A stretch of DNA of 64,000 nucleotides, from the NCBI RefSeq assembly GCF_020400825.1, contig NZ_JAINVH010000021.1, positions 62,001 to 126,000 of the forward strand, written 5' to 3'. Source of the DNA: Streptomyces sp. HPF1205. GTDB taxonomy: Bacteria; Actinomycetota; Actinomycetes; Streptomycetales; Streptomycetaceae. The stretch's first letter is position 1; every line of letters begins with the position of its first letter. Positions 24,062-32,599 of the stretch are shown piece after piece. The position numbers and the translations under genes are program-made. Below the pieces are notes generated by a model. The model worked only from the letters and a program-made list of their open reading frames with translations, had not been told where the DNA came from and ran no database searches.

Positions 24062-25189
24062 TCATCCGTCCGCCCTGAGGACCGCCGCCGACCCGTCGAT
24101 CGACGCCAGGTCGGGCCGCCCCGCGAGCGCCATGGTGTGTTCGAGTTCCTCGGTCGTGAGCCTCAGCACCCCTGCCACGCCCTCGGCGCCGTCCGCGGCC
24201 AGCCCCCACAGGACCGGGCGGCCCAGCAGGACCGCGCGGGCGCCCAGCGCGAGGGCGGCGAACACGTCGGTGCCGCCGCGGACCCCGCCGTCCACCAGCA
24301 CCGGGCAGGCGCCCGCGACGGCGTCCACCACTTCGGCCAGCGCGTCCAGGCTCGCCGGGGCGCCGTCCAGTTGCCGGCCGCCGTGGTTGGACACCACGAT
24401 CGCGTCCGCGCCGTGCCGCACCGCGAGGACGGCGTCCTGCGCGGTGAGCACGCCCTTGAGTACCAGCGGCAGGCCGCTGCGCTCGCGCAGCCAGGCCAGG
24501 TCGGACCAGGTCACCGACGGGTCGACGGCCTGCGCGGCGTGCGCCGCGAGGGCCGAGCGCCCGGTGTCGGGCCGGTGGGCCGAGGCCATCAGGGCCGGGT
24601 CGAGGTTGGCGGCGCGGACCCCGGGACCGATCGCGAAGGCGTTGCGCGCGTCCCGGTGGCGGCGGCCCAGCCGGGGCGCGTCCACGGTCAGCACGACAGC
24701 GCGGCAGCCGGCCGCCGCCGCCCGGTCGACCAGAGCGGCCAGCACCTCGCGGCGGCGCAGCCAGTAGAGCTGGATCCACAGCGGTCCCGCGGCCTCGGCG
24801 GCGATGTCCTCCAGCGTGCGGCTGGCGTACATGCTCACCACGTACAGCGCCCCGGCCGCGCCGGCGCCGCGGGCGGTGGCCGCCTCCCCGTCGGGATGCG
24901 CCAGCCGGTGGTAGGCGGTGGGCGCCACCGCGACCGGTGTGCGCAGCCGGGCCCCGAGGAGCTCGGTGCCGGTGTCGCAGTGCGAGACATCGACCAGCAC
25001 CCTGGGACGCAGCGTCACCCGGCCGAACGCGCGCCGGTTGGCGCGGACCGTCCGCTCGCTCTCGGCGCCGCCCTCGACGAAGTCCCAGACCCGGTCGTCG
25101 AGCCGGGCCCGCGCCGAGCGCCGGTAGTCCTCGACGCTCAGCGGGGGAGCCGGGGGAGCCGGGGGAGCCGGGGGTACGGGGGCGTTCAC
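24062..25189 (-). CDS. hmo: FMN-dependent 4-hydroxymandelate oxidase-like enzyme
   Basis: 375 aa from the GTG at 25189. It is a TIM-barrel alpha-hydroxy-acid oxidase: VAPTAYHRLAHPDGE, IQLYWLRRRE, VLTVDAPRLGRRHRD, catalytic SNHGGRQLDG and phosphate-binding VLVDGGVRGGTD. In hydroxyphenylglycine clusters the homologue Hmo oxidises 4-hydroxymandelate to 4-hydroxyphenylglyoxylate, between HmaS and HpgT, both encoded here. The N-terminus is a PPAPPAPPAPP stretch from three 9-bp GGGGGAGCC repeats near 25142-25172. It overlaps the degenerate KAS III gene by the GTGA junction. Confidence 0.82.
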   Translation of the reverse strand: MNAPVPPAPPAPPAPPLSVEDYRRSARARLDDRVWDFVEGGAESERTVRANRRAFGRVTLRPRVLVDVSHCDTGTELLGARLRTPVAVAPTAYHRLAHPDGEAATARGAGAAGALYVVSMYASRTLEDIAAEAAGPLWIQLYWLRRREVLAALVDRAAAAGCRAVVLTVDAPRLGRRHRDARNAFAIGPGVRAANLDPALMASAHRPDTGRSALAAHAAQAVDPSVTWSDLAWLRERSGLPLVLKGVLTAQDAVLAVRHGADAIVVSNHGGRQLDGAPASLDALAEVVDAVAGACPVLVDGGVRGGTDVFAALALGARAVLLGRPVLWGLAADGAEGVAGVLRLTTEELEHTMALAGRPDLASIDGSAAVLRADG

Positions 25190-26145
25190 CGCGCGCTCCG
25201 GCCCGCGGCCGTACCGACCCCGGCGTCGACCCCCGTGTCCGCGCCCGCGTCGGCACCTTCCTGCGCGCCCGCGTCGAACACCGCCAGGCACAGGTGCCGC
25301 GGCCGCGCGTCGTGATCGGCCAGGACAAGGCGCCGCGGCGCCTTGTCCGGCCGGGCCAGCTCGCCGGCCAGTTCCCACCACACGCCCGTGAAGGGGCGCC
25401 CGGCGTCGGCGGTCCGCAGCCTGCGCACACCGGGGAACGCCGGAACCCGCGCGGCCGGCGCCGCCGCGAGGACCACCGTGACCGGGGCGGGGCCGCCGCC
25501 GATCAGCTCGCCGGCTCCGGCGGCGAGTACCCGCGGCCCCGCGCCGGCGCGCGTGGTCACCGGGCCGAGCCCGACCGGCCGTTCGCCCGGTCGCCGCTCG
25601 CCGAACAGCAGCGCCACGCCGCAGGCCACGGCGGGCACCGCGACCGGGACGCCGGGATCGTAGGGCAGCGCGGGCTGTTCGACCACCAGCAGCAGGGCGC
25701 GCCGCGTTCCGGCGTCGCGGGCGTACGCGCGGATCAGCCGCAGCGCCGTGAACGCGGCGGCGTTGCCCTGGTCGCTGACGGCGAACGCCATCGGCACGCC
25801 GGGGCAGACATGGCTCAGGTAGGTCGCCGTGGCGCGGCCCGGGGTGATGTCGGGGACGCGGTACGCCAGGACGAGCAGGTCCACCGACTCGCCCGCGGGG
25901 ACGGCCAGGCGGATCAGCTCCTCGGCCATGTCGGCGTACGAGTGGCCGCCGCGCGCCGGCGCGCCGTCGTCCAGTCCCAGTCCGTACGGGCGCAGCAGGT
26001 CGGTGAGGTAGACGCGCAGCCGCTCGCCGTGCTCCGGGTCGCGGGACAGGGCCGCGGGCTCGGGGAAGTCCAGGCGCGCGGCGCGGCGCAGTCCCCAGCC
26101 GGCGGGCACGTCGCCGCCGGGGTGGTGCGGCACGAAGGTGCGCAT
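25186..26145 (-). CDS. Degenerate KAS III-like (thiolase fold) protein
   Basis: 319 aa from the ATG at 26145, chosen because GGAAGA lies 6 bases ahead; the GTG at 26151 is too close to it. The central part resembles the first half of a FabH-type ketosynthase (VDLLVLAYRVPDITPGRATATYLSHVCPG), but where FabH has the Cys nucleophile this protein reads AFAVSDQGNAAAF. The second half lacks the His and Asn motifs, and a low-complexity Asp/Gly/Ala tail follows. It looks like a catalytically dead partner of the active KAS III two genes upstream, with the carrier protein gene between them. Role inferred. Confidence 0.7.
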   Translation of the reverse strand: MRTFVPHHPGGDVPAGWGLRRAARLDFPEPAALSRDPEHGERLRVYLTDLLRPYGLGLDDGAPARGGHSYADMAEELIRLAVPAGESVDLLVLAYRVPDITPGRATATYLSHVCPGVPMAFAVSDQGNAAAFTALRLIRAYARDAGTRRALLLVVEQPALPYDPGVPVAVPAVACGVALLFGERRPGERPVGLGPVTTRAGAGPRVLAAGAGELIGGGPAPVTVVLAAAPAARVPAFPGVRRLRTADAGRPFTGVWWELAGELARPDKAPRRLVLADHDARPRHLCLAVFDAGAQEGADAGADTGVDAGVGTAAGRSAR

Positions 26146-26147
26146 CG

Positions 26148-26444
26148 TCACTCTTCCGTGAGCAGGTTGCCCGCGACGTAGTCGGCGAGCGTGCCGACCG
26201 TGCGGAAGTCGTCGCGGCCGAGGTCCTCGACGCTGATCTCCACGTCGAGGCGCTCCTCCAGCTCCAGGACGAGTTCCAGGCCGGTGGTCGAGCTCAGGCC
26301 GAGGGCGTCCATCAGGCCGGTGTCGGCCGTGGTCCCCGTCACCTCGCGTCCCAGGACCCGCGGGAGCAGCTCGCTGATGGCCTCCACCAGCCGTTCGCGC
26401 GCAGCGGGGTCCGCCGCGGGCGGGGCGGTGTACTGGTCCGTCAT
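26148..26444 (-). CDS. Acyl carrier protein 1
   Basis: 98 aa from the ATG at 26444 (GAAAGGA upstream). A four-helix carrier protein pattern has the phosphopantetheine attachment in LGLSSTTGLELVLELEERL; Ser52 is the expected site. The first 18 residues are a disordered Ala/Pro tail. It lies between the active KAS III and its degenerate paralogue, suggesting it carries the chain that these handle. Activation by the Sfp-type enzyme at 21780 is expected. Confidence 0.88.
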   Translation of the reverse strand: MTDQYTAPPAADPAARERLVEAISELLPRVLGREVTGTTADTGLMDALGLSSTTGLELVLELEERLDVEISVEDLGRDDFRTVGTLADYVAGNLLTEE

Positions 26445-26494
26445 TCGTCGATCCTTTCGGTGCGGTGGCTTGGCGCCGGTCGGCGCGGACCGGG

Positions 26495-27424
26495 TCAGTG
26501 GGCGAGGACCATGGCCGAGAAGGCGGCGCCGCGCCCGGCGCCCGCGGCCGCCATCACGTAGGGCTCGCCCCGCCGCAGCAGTCCCCGCTGCCGGGCCGTG
26601 CGGTAGTTGAGGAACGTGTCGGCGCAGAACACGTGGCCGGCGCTCGCCACGTTGTCCAGGACGACGCGTTCGAGCGGGTAGCCGAGGGTGCGGCAGACCT
26701 GGCGCCACGCCGGGCGGTTGACGTTGTGCGGCAGGATCAGGCCGATCGCCTCCATCGTCAGCCCGGCCCGCGCGACGGCGGACCGGATCGCCGCGGCCAG
26801 CGCGTCGGCGTACACCCGCTGGAACTCCAGCGCGACGTCGTGCGCGTCGGTGTCGAACTCGCCGCGCAGGTCGGTGGCGTAGGAGAGCAGCCGGTCGCGT
26901 TCCCCCGAGGCGGCGACCAGGCAGGCCGAGGCGCCCTCGCCGAAGAACGAGGTGTCCGCGACCATCCGCGCCTCGCCGGTGAACGCCTTCTCACCGGCCA
27001 GGACCAGGGCGAGGCCGTCCGGGTCGCCGTCGGCGTCGAGCAGGCGCCCTGCGGCGTCGACGGCCAGCAGCCCGGAGGCGCAGGCGTGGTGTCCGACGGC
27101 GAACACGTCCGCGTGGCCGAGCCCGTACTCCTCGCACAGCCGCAGGACCGGCTGGTGCGGGTGGGGCACGACGGTGGGGAACGTCCGGGCGTGCAGCACG
27201 TACCGGACCCGGTGTTCGAGCCCGCGCAGGGGTTCGAGGGCCGCGACGGCGCCGCGCAGCAGGTCGAGCAGGCCGCCGCCAGGGTCGCGGGCGACCCGGG
27301 CGAGCCCGTGGTAGCGGCGGAACACCTTGACCTGCATCGCGGTCAGCCCGAGTTGCCCGGCCGGCTCCTCGATCGGCACGCCGTCGTCCGGCAGGTAGGC
27401 GGCCACGGCCATCAGCGCGGTCAC
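26495..27424 (-). CDS. KAS III-type 3-oxoacyl-ACP synthase
   Basis: 309 aa from a GTG overlapping the condensation-like gene stop. The catalytic triad is intact: Cys115 in GHHACASGL, His233 in LPHNVNRPAW and Asn258 in DNVASAGH. It also has the FGEGASACLV segment typical of the family. FabH-like enzymes condense an acyl-CoA or acyl-ACP with malonyl-ACP, or act as acyltransferases in secondary pathways. The neighbouring degenerate homologue and dedicated ACP suggest it initiates or transfers an acyl or aroyl unit (inference). Confidence 0.87.
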   Translation of the reverse strand: MTALMAVAAYLPDDGVPIEEPAGQLGLTAMQVKVFRRYHGLARVARDPGGGLLDLLRGAVAALEPLRGLEHRVRYVLHARTFPTVVPHPHQPVLRLCEEYGLGHADVFAVGHHACASGLLAVDAAGRLLDADGDPDGLALVLAGEKAFTGEARMVADTSFFGEGASACLVAASGERDRLLSYATDLRGEFDTDAHDVALEFQRVYADALAAAIRSAVARAGLTMEAIGLILPHNVNRPAWRQVCRTLGYPLERVVLDNVASAGHVFCADTFLNYRTARQRGLLRRGEPYVMAAAGAGRGAAFSAMVLAH

Positions 27425-28977
27425 CGGACCGGGCTCGGCGGCGCGGCGGCGGGCAGGACGGGAGGCCGGTCGGGTGATTCCACGGGCGGCTGTACGGGTG
27501 GCCGGGCGGGCCGGACGGCCTCGACGGCGGCCGCCTCCATGGCGTGGGCGAAGGCCTCGGCGTCGGCGGGAGGCAGGTAATGGGTGTCGACGCGCACCTC
27601 GAACCGCGGGCCGCCGGGCTCGTCGACGACGGTGACGAACAGCCGGTCGCCCGGGCCGTCGTGCCGGACGGTCCAGCGGAAGCCGGCGGCGCCGCCCACC
27701 GTGCGCGCCTGCCCGGGCCCGTCCTGCCCGGCGTCCTCCTGCCCCTGCTCCCCGGGCTCCTCCAGCCCGGCCTCATGCTGCCCGGCCCCGTCCTGCCCGG
27801 CGTCTCCCGGCCCGTCCGGTACCGGCCCGCCTGACACCGCCCCGCCCGGCCCCGCCCCGTCCGGTGGCCGCTCGTGGGTGCTGCGGTCGTTGAAGAAGCA
27901 GCCGACGGTGACGTCCTCGCCGCGCTCCCGCGAGACGCGCGCGATCAGTTCGCGCAGCCCCTCGGGATGGAAGTAGGCGTACTTGTACGCGGACAGGGCG
28001 CCGCGCCCGGCCCGTTCGACCGCCTGGTCGACGGTGGCGCCCGCGACGTCGAGGACGCAGACCCCGGCCTGGGCCACCATGCACACCACGTCCGCCAGGC
28101 CGGGCCGGAAACGGTTGTTGACGATCGGCCGGATGGCCACGGGGTTGATCCCCGTGGCCCGGTTCAGCCCCAGCGCGAACAGCGCCAGCAGCACCGTGGA
28201 CATGTCGGCGCCCGTTCGCGCCGCGATCACCGGCAGGGCCGCGTTCAGCGCCGGCGAACGGAATTCGGCCTCCCAGTACCGCGGGCTGCGCGGGTCCACG
28301 GGACCGGGCAGCTGCCGGGCCGGGACCGCTCGCAGCACCGCCTCCCAGTGGCGCAGGGCCCGGTCGTTCTGCCGCTGCCCCGCCGGCGAGCGCTGCCAGC
28401 GGGCCTGTTCGAGCTGCTGCATGCCGGTGACCGGCGCGGTCCGGCGGGCCTTCACCTCCCGCAGCATGATCGCCCCGCCCGCCGCGTCGCCGATCAGATG
28501 GCTCATGATGCTGACCAGGTGGGTGGGCCGGCCGTCGCCGCCCCGCACCACGGCCATCCGTACCGGCCACTCGCCGGCGTAGTCGAACTCGACCTCCCGG
28601 TAGCGCTGTTCGACTGCCGCGGCGACCTCCGCCGGATCGGCGTCCCCGGCGTCGTAGACGTCCAGGGCGGTCCGGCCGCCGGAGAAGAGCTCCTGCGTGG
28701 GCCGCCCCGAGGCGTCGAACCGCAGCCGGGTGCGCATCGAGGGGAAGCGGCTCATCAGATAGCGCAGTTCCTCCGCCACGTCCGCGACACTCGTGCCCGG
28801 GGCCAGCGGCGCCACACCGCCCAGCGGCAGCGAGCTGCGCTGGGCCCGCATCGCGTGCCAGATCTCCCACATCCCCCAGGACATCTCGTCCACGCCCGAG
28901 CCGTCCCCGGCGAAGTCGACCGGCACCCGCTCGGTGACCGGCGGTACGGCGACCGGCCGCTCGTCACGCACGCTCAT
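27421..28977 (-). CDS. Stand-alone condensation-domain-like protein
   Basis: 518 aa. It follows the chloramphenicol acetyltransferase/condensation fold, but the HHxxxDG active-site motif reads MSHLIGDAAGG: the second His and the Asp remain, the first His is Ser and the Gly is Ala. A later RPIVNNRFRPGLADVVC stretch resembles the condensation floor-loop region. About 55 Gly/Asp/Gln-rich residues interrupt the C-terminal half. Free condensation enzymes join carrier-bound acyl groups to amino or hydroxyl acceptors. With hydroxyphenylglycine enzymes nearby, it could form the amide in a dissociated assembly line (inference). Its ATG directly precedes, without gap, the ligase stop (TGAATG). Confidence 0.78.
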   Translation of the reverse strand: MSVRDERPVAVPPVTERVPVDFAGDGSGVDEMSWGMWEIWHAMRAQRSSLPLGGVAPLAPGTSVADVAEELRYLMSRFPSMRTRLRFDASGRPTQELFSGGRTALDVYDAGDADPAEVAAAVEQRYREVEFDYAGEWPVRMAVVRGGDGRPTHLVSIMSHLIGDAAGGAIMLREVKARRTAPVTGMQQLEQARWQRSPAGQRQNDRALRHWEAVLRAVPARQLPGPVDPRSPRYWEAEFRSPALNAALPVIAARTGADMSTVLLALFALGLNRATGINPVAIRPIVNNRFRPGLADVVCMVAQAGVCVLDVAGATVDQAVERAGRGALSAYKYAYFHPEGLRELIARVSRERGEDVTVGCFFNDRSTHERPPDGAGPGGAVSGGPVPDGPGDAGQDGAGQHEAGLEEPGEQGQEDAGQDGPGQARTVGGAAGFRWTVRHDGPGDRLFVTVVDEPGGPRFEVRVDTHYLPPADAEAFAHAMEAAAVEAVRPARPPVQPPVESPDRPPVLPAAAPPSPVR

Positions 28978-30603
28978 TCAGACCACCGCCGCTTGGGCGC
29001 GGTGCCGCTGCCGCATCAGGAACTTGCGGACCTTGCCGGTCGGGCCGAGGATCAGGTCGGCCTCGGAGACGACGACGACCCTGCGCAGGGTCGCCGCCGC
29101 GGCCTCGGTCAGCGCGGCGCGGACCGCGTCGGTGCGGTCGGCCGCCGGATCGGCCTGCGGGTACAGCGCCAGCAGGACGTCGGTGACCACCCGGCCGTGG
29201 ACTTGCACCGACACCACGGTGCAGTCGTGCACGTCGGGGCAGCGGGCCAGGACGCGCTCCTCCGACATCGCCGTGTACAGCCACTCGCCGCCCAGGTCGA
29301 CGGCGTCGACCGCCCGGTCGACGTGGAAGTAGTAGCCCTCCTCGTCCCGGTACATCAGGTCGCCGGTGAGGTAGTAGCCGTTGAACCGCGCGCGGTAGGT
29401 GGCGCCCGAGTCGTTCCAGTACCCGGGGGCGAGTGTCGGCGCCTTCAGCCCCAGGTGGCCGACCTCGCCGACCGGGACCTCGCGGCCGGTGGCGGTGTCG
29501 AGCAGCGCCACCTCGGCGAAGCCGTGCGGCACCCCGACGCACCGCCCGTACCGCTCGGTGCCGGCGCTGTGCGTGATGTGGAACGCGGAGTGGCCCATCT
29601 CGGTCGACCCGAGGCCGTCGACGAAGCGGGAGCCGGGGGTCCGCCGGACGCCCTCGCGGGTGACCGTCTCGTGCGAGCCGACCGCGACGAGGCGGCGGAT
29701 GTGCGGCTCGTGCGCGCAGTCGCCGGTGTTGAACCAGAGCGCCACCGAGTCCAGGTCGCGTGCGTCCAGGTCGTGGCGGGCCAACTGGGCCCACGTGGCG
29801 GCGAAGCCGAAGACGCCCGTCGGTTTCCAGCGCTCGATGCCGTCCAGCACGGCGGCCGCGTCGTTCTGGGTGGACAGGAACAGCAGGTCGCTGCGGAAGC
29901 ACAGCGCCATGTTCAGCGCCGAGATGCCCGCGGCGTGGGCGGCGGGCAGCGCGCTGAGTATCCGCTCGGTGCCCCGGGCGCGCGGCGCCGACAGCCGGAA
30001 CAGCCGGGTGGCCGCGAACAGGCTCGCGCTGGAGTGCACGACCGCGGTGGGGATCCGGGTGGTGCCGGAGGAGTGGGTGATGGCGATCGGGTCGTCGGCG
30101 TGGTGGCGGTAGGCCGCGGGGGCCCGCAGCGGGTCCGCGGTGCCGACCTCCGCCGCGTCCGCGTGGACGGCCAGGCCCAGGTCCTGGCCAGCCAGGCGGC
30201 CGCGGTGCTCGGGGTCGGTCACCAGGGCGACGGCCCGCAGCCGCCGGATGTAGTCGGCGGCGACGTCGCCGGGAAGGTACTGGTTCATCAGCGCCGGGAT
30301 CGCGCCGAGCCAGGTCAGCGCCATGAAGTTCAGCATGCAGTCGGCGGAGCCCGACACGTACACGGCGACCGGGTCGCGCGGGACGATGCCTTGGTCGTGC
30401 CACCAGGCCGCCCTGGCCGTCACGCGCTCGCGCAGCTCGCCCAGGGTCAGGTCCCGCCACGCCGGATACCCGTCGACCGGGACGTCGAAGGTGGCGCCGG
30501 GTCCCGCCGGATCGGCGCCGTGCTCGAAGAGCCTGGACAGGACGTTGCCCGCGCCCAGTTGCGGGTCGGCGGCCAGCCGCGCCCTGATGTTGGTGCCGCT
30601 CAA
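28978..30603 (-). CDS. AMP-dependent acyl/aminoacyl ligase 1
   Basis: 541 aa from a TTG at 30603. The longer frame begins at the ATG at 30654, but that 17-codon stretch uses codons rare in Streptomyces (ACT, CTT, ATA, CGA, AGG, AGG) and contains AAGGAGGA ideally spaced before the TTG. It is an ANL-superfamily adenylating enzyme: ITHSSGTTRIPTAV (P-loop, with Arg and Thr in place of the usual Gly and Lys), VDGLGSTEMGHS, YLTGDLMYRD and GPTGKVRKFLM with the C-terminal catalytic Lys. It probably loads an acid onto one of the carrier proteins. Substrate is not predictable by eye. Confidence 0.82.
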   Translation of the reverse strand: MSGTNIRARLAADPQLGAGNVLSRLFEHGADPAGPGATFDVPVDGYPAWRDLTLGELRERVTARAAWWHDQGIVPRDPVAVYVSGSADCMLNFMALTWLGAIPALMNQYLPGDVAADYIRRLRAVALVTDPEHRGRLAGQDLGLAVHADAAEVGTADPLRAPAAYRHHADDPIAITHSSGTTRIPTAVVHSSASLFAATRLFRLSAPRARGTERILSALPAAHAAGISALNMALCFRSDLLFLSTQNDAAAVLDGIERWKPTGVFGFAATWAQLARHDLDARDLDSVALWFNTGDCAHEPHIRRLVAVGSHETVTREGVRRTPGSRFVDGLGSTEMGHSAFHITHSAGTERYGRCVGVPHGFAEVALLDTATGREVPVGEVGHLGLKAPTLAPGYWNDSGATYRARFNGYYLTGDLMYRDEEGYYFHVDRAVDAVDLGGEWLYTAMSEERVLARCPDVHDCTVVSVQVHGRVVTDVLLALYPQADPAADRTDAVRAALTEAAAATLRRVVVVSEADLILGPTGKVRKFLMRQRHRAQAAVV

Positions 30604-30650
30604 CGCGGTCCTCCTTCGTATCGCCTTGCCGTCCGGGTGGGGAAGAGTCG

Positions 30651-31622
30651 TCATCCGCGGCCGGCCGCCTTCTCGACCGCCGCGCGCAGCTGGGACCGGG
30701 TGGGCTGGCAGGCCAGGTCGAGCTCCCGGGCGAAGGGCAGCACGGCCCCGTCCGGGCGGGTGACCCGCCGGGGCGGCGCGGTCAGGCGCATCTCCTCCGC
30801 CGCCGTGGCGACGATCTCCGCGCCGATGCCGCACGACCGGTTGGAGTCGTCGACGACGACCAGGCGCCCGGTGCGCTCCAGCGAGGCGGCCAGCCCCCGC
30901 CAGTCGAAGGGGTGCAGCGAACGCGGGTCGAAGACCTCGACGGAGACCGATCCGGCCAGCTCCTCGGCGACCGCCAGAGCGTCGTGCACGAGGTGCCCGA
31001 CCGCCACGACGGTCACGTCCGTCCCGGCGCGGTGCACCCGCCCCACTCCCAGGGGCACCGGGGCCAGAGCCGCGAAGTCGACGTCCTCGCGGTATCCGAG
31101 GGCCGCGGCCGGCGCGAAGACCACGACCGGGTCGTCCTCCCGGATCGCCGTCACCAGCAGCCCGTACGCGTCCGAGGCGGTGGCCGGGACCACGGTCTTC
31201 ACCCCGACGTGCGCGAACAGGCTGTACGGGTGGTCGGAGTGCTGGCCCGCCCAGCTCTCCCGCGAGCCGGAGCCAGGCAGCAGGTAGGTCACGGGCACCC
31301 GGGTCTGGCCGCCCGTCATGAGCGACAGCTTGTGCGCCTGGTTGGCGATCTGCTCGAACGCCAGGAAGAGCAGCGCCGGGATCTGGAACTCGATGATCGG
31401 GCGCATCCCGGCCATCGCCGCGCCCGTGGCGAACCCGGTGAACGCCTGCTCGGAGATGGGCGTGTCCAGCACCCGGTCCCGGCCGAAGCGGCGCAGCAGG
31501 CCGGCGGTGGCGTTCGTCACGGCCACCCCGACGTCCTCGCCGAGCACGCACACGGCCGGATCGCGTTCCATCTCGTCGCCGATGGCGCGGTTCAGCGCCT
31601 TGAGGTAGGAGAGGTTCGGCAT
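30651..31622 (-). CDS. 2-oxoacid dehydrogenase E1 beta subunit-like (transketolase-like)
   Basis: About 323 aa. The ATG at 31622 overlaps the E1 alpha stop by one base; a GTG lies one codon upstream. Features are GEDVGVAVTNATAGLL, TPISEQAFTGFATGAAMAGMRPIIEFQ and VVVDDSNRSCGIGAEI, typical of E1 beta subunits of pyruvate, branched-chain and acetoin dehydrogenases. With the alpha subunit it would bind thiamine diphosphate and decarboxylate a 2-oxo acid. No E2 or E3 gene is in the window. In pristinamycin biosynthesis similar pairs act on aryl pyruvates, a useful precedent. Confidence 0.88.
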   Translation of the reverse strand: MPNLSYLKALNRAIGDEMERDPAVCVLGEDVGVAVTNATAGLLRRFGRDRVLDTPISEQAFTGFATGAAMAGMRPIIEFQIPALLFLAFEQIANQAHKLSLMTGGQTRVPVTYLLPGSGSRESWAGQHSDHPYSLFAHVGVKTVVPATASDAYGLLVTAIREDDPVVVFAPAAALGYREDVDFAALAPVPLGVGRVHRAGTDVTVVAVGHLVHDALAVAEELAGSVSVEVFDPRSLHPFDWRGLAASLERTGRLVVVDDSNRSCGIGAEIVATAAEEMRLTAPPRRVTRPDGAVLPFARELDLACQPTRSQLRAAVEKAAGRG

Positions 31623-32599
31623 CACAGAGCCCCCGCCCTGGGACGCGTGCCCGTGGCGTACAGGTGGTCAAGGGCGGTCTCCGGGTCGGGCCGCGGGCCG
31701 GCGAGGGCGAACCGTACCGCCTCCTCGACCAGGGCCGCGGTTCGCGCGTCGACCGCGGCGCGGGTGGCCGCCGCGATCCGCGCCCCCTGGATCTCCAGCG
31801 GGTCGCGGGACCGCCCCGCGGCCACCTCCTCGTCCGTGCGGTAGCGGGGGCGCGCGGTGTGCTCCCAGGTGTGGTGGGCGTCGAAGCGGTAGGTGACGCA
31901 CTCCAGCAGGGAGGGGCCCGCCCCCGACCTGGCCCGCGCGACGGCCTCGGCGGTCGCGGCGAACACCGCCTGCGGGTCCATCCCGTCCACGGAGGCGGCC
32001 GGGATGCCGAACGCCTCGGCCCGGCCCAGGATCGAGCCGGCCACCGCGTCGGCGGTGCGCATAGAGGTCGCGAAGCCGTTGTTCTCGCACACCAGGACGA
32101 CCGGGACCCGCCACAGCGCGGCCAGGTTGAAGGTCTCCAGCACCACGCCCTGGCTGACCGCGCCGTCGCCGAAATAGGTCAGCGCGACCCGGTCGGAGCC
32201 CGCCCGGCGCAGCGCCCAGGCAGCGCCGGCGGCGATCGGCACGGCCGCGCCGACGATCGCGTCGGCCCCCAGGACCCCCGCACCGAAGTCGGCCGCGTGC
32301 ATCGAGCCGCCGCGGCCCCGGTTCAGCCCGGTGGTGCGCCCCGCCAGCTCGGCCATCATCCGCGCCGGGTCGGCGCCCTTGGCGAGGACGTGCCCGTGCC
32401 CCCGGTGCGTGCTGGTGATCACGTCGTCGGACCGCAGCGCCGCGCAGGTTCCCGCGGCGACCGCCTCCTGGCCGGTGCAGGGATGGATGCCGCCGGGGAT
32501 CACTCCGGCGCGCACCAGTTCGACCGCCCGACGCTCGAACTCGCGGATCAGTGCGACGGTCCGGTACAGGCCGACCGCGTCGGCGGCCGCCTCAGCCAC
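31622..32599 (-). CDS. 2-oxoacid dehydrogenase E1 alpha subunit-like (TPP enzyme)
   Basis: 325 aa from a GTG overlapping the PhyH stop by 8 bases. The thiamine diphosphate motif runs from GDGAVSQG to ENNGFATS, and the N-terminal IREFERRAVELVRAGVIPGGIHPCTGQEAV is typical of E1 alpha. It forms a pair with the following E1 beta gene. 4-Hydroxyphenylglyoxylate (from Hmo) or 4-hydroxyphenylpyruvate would be cluster-relevant substrates, giving aroyl or arylacetyl units; branched-chain 2-oxo acids are an alternative (inference). Confidence 0.88.
   Translation of the reverse strand: MAEAAADAVGLYRTVALIREFERRAVELVRAGVIPGGIHPCTGQEAVAAGTCAALRSDDVITSTHRGHGHVLAKGADPARMMAELAGRTTGLNRGRGGSMHAADFGAGVLGADAIVGAAVPIAAGAAWALRRAGSDRVALTYFGDGAVSQGVVLETFNLAALWRVPVVLVCENNGFATSMRTADAVAGSILGRAEAFGIPAASVDGMDPQAVFAATAEAVARARSGAGPSLLECVTYRFDAHHTWEHTARPRYRTDEEVAAGRSRDPLEIQGARIAAATRAAVDARTAALVEEAVRFALAGPRPDPETALDHLYATGTRPRAGAL

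Noticed and set aside
27874..31287. 1137-codon plus-strand open frame opposite the condensation, ligase and E1 genes
   Set aside because: Antisense shadow with very skewed composition; the minus-strand genes carry intact catalytic motifs.
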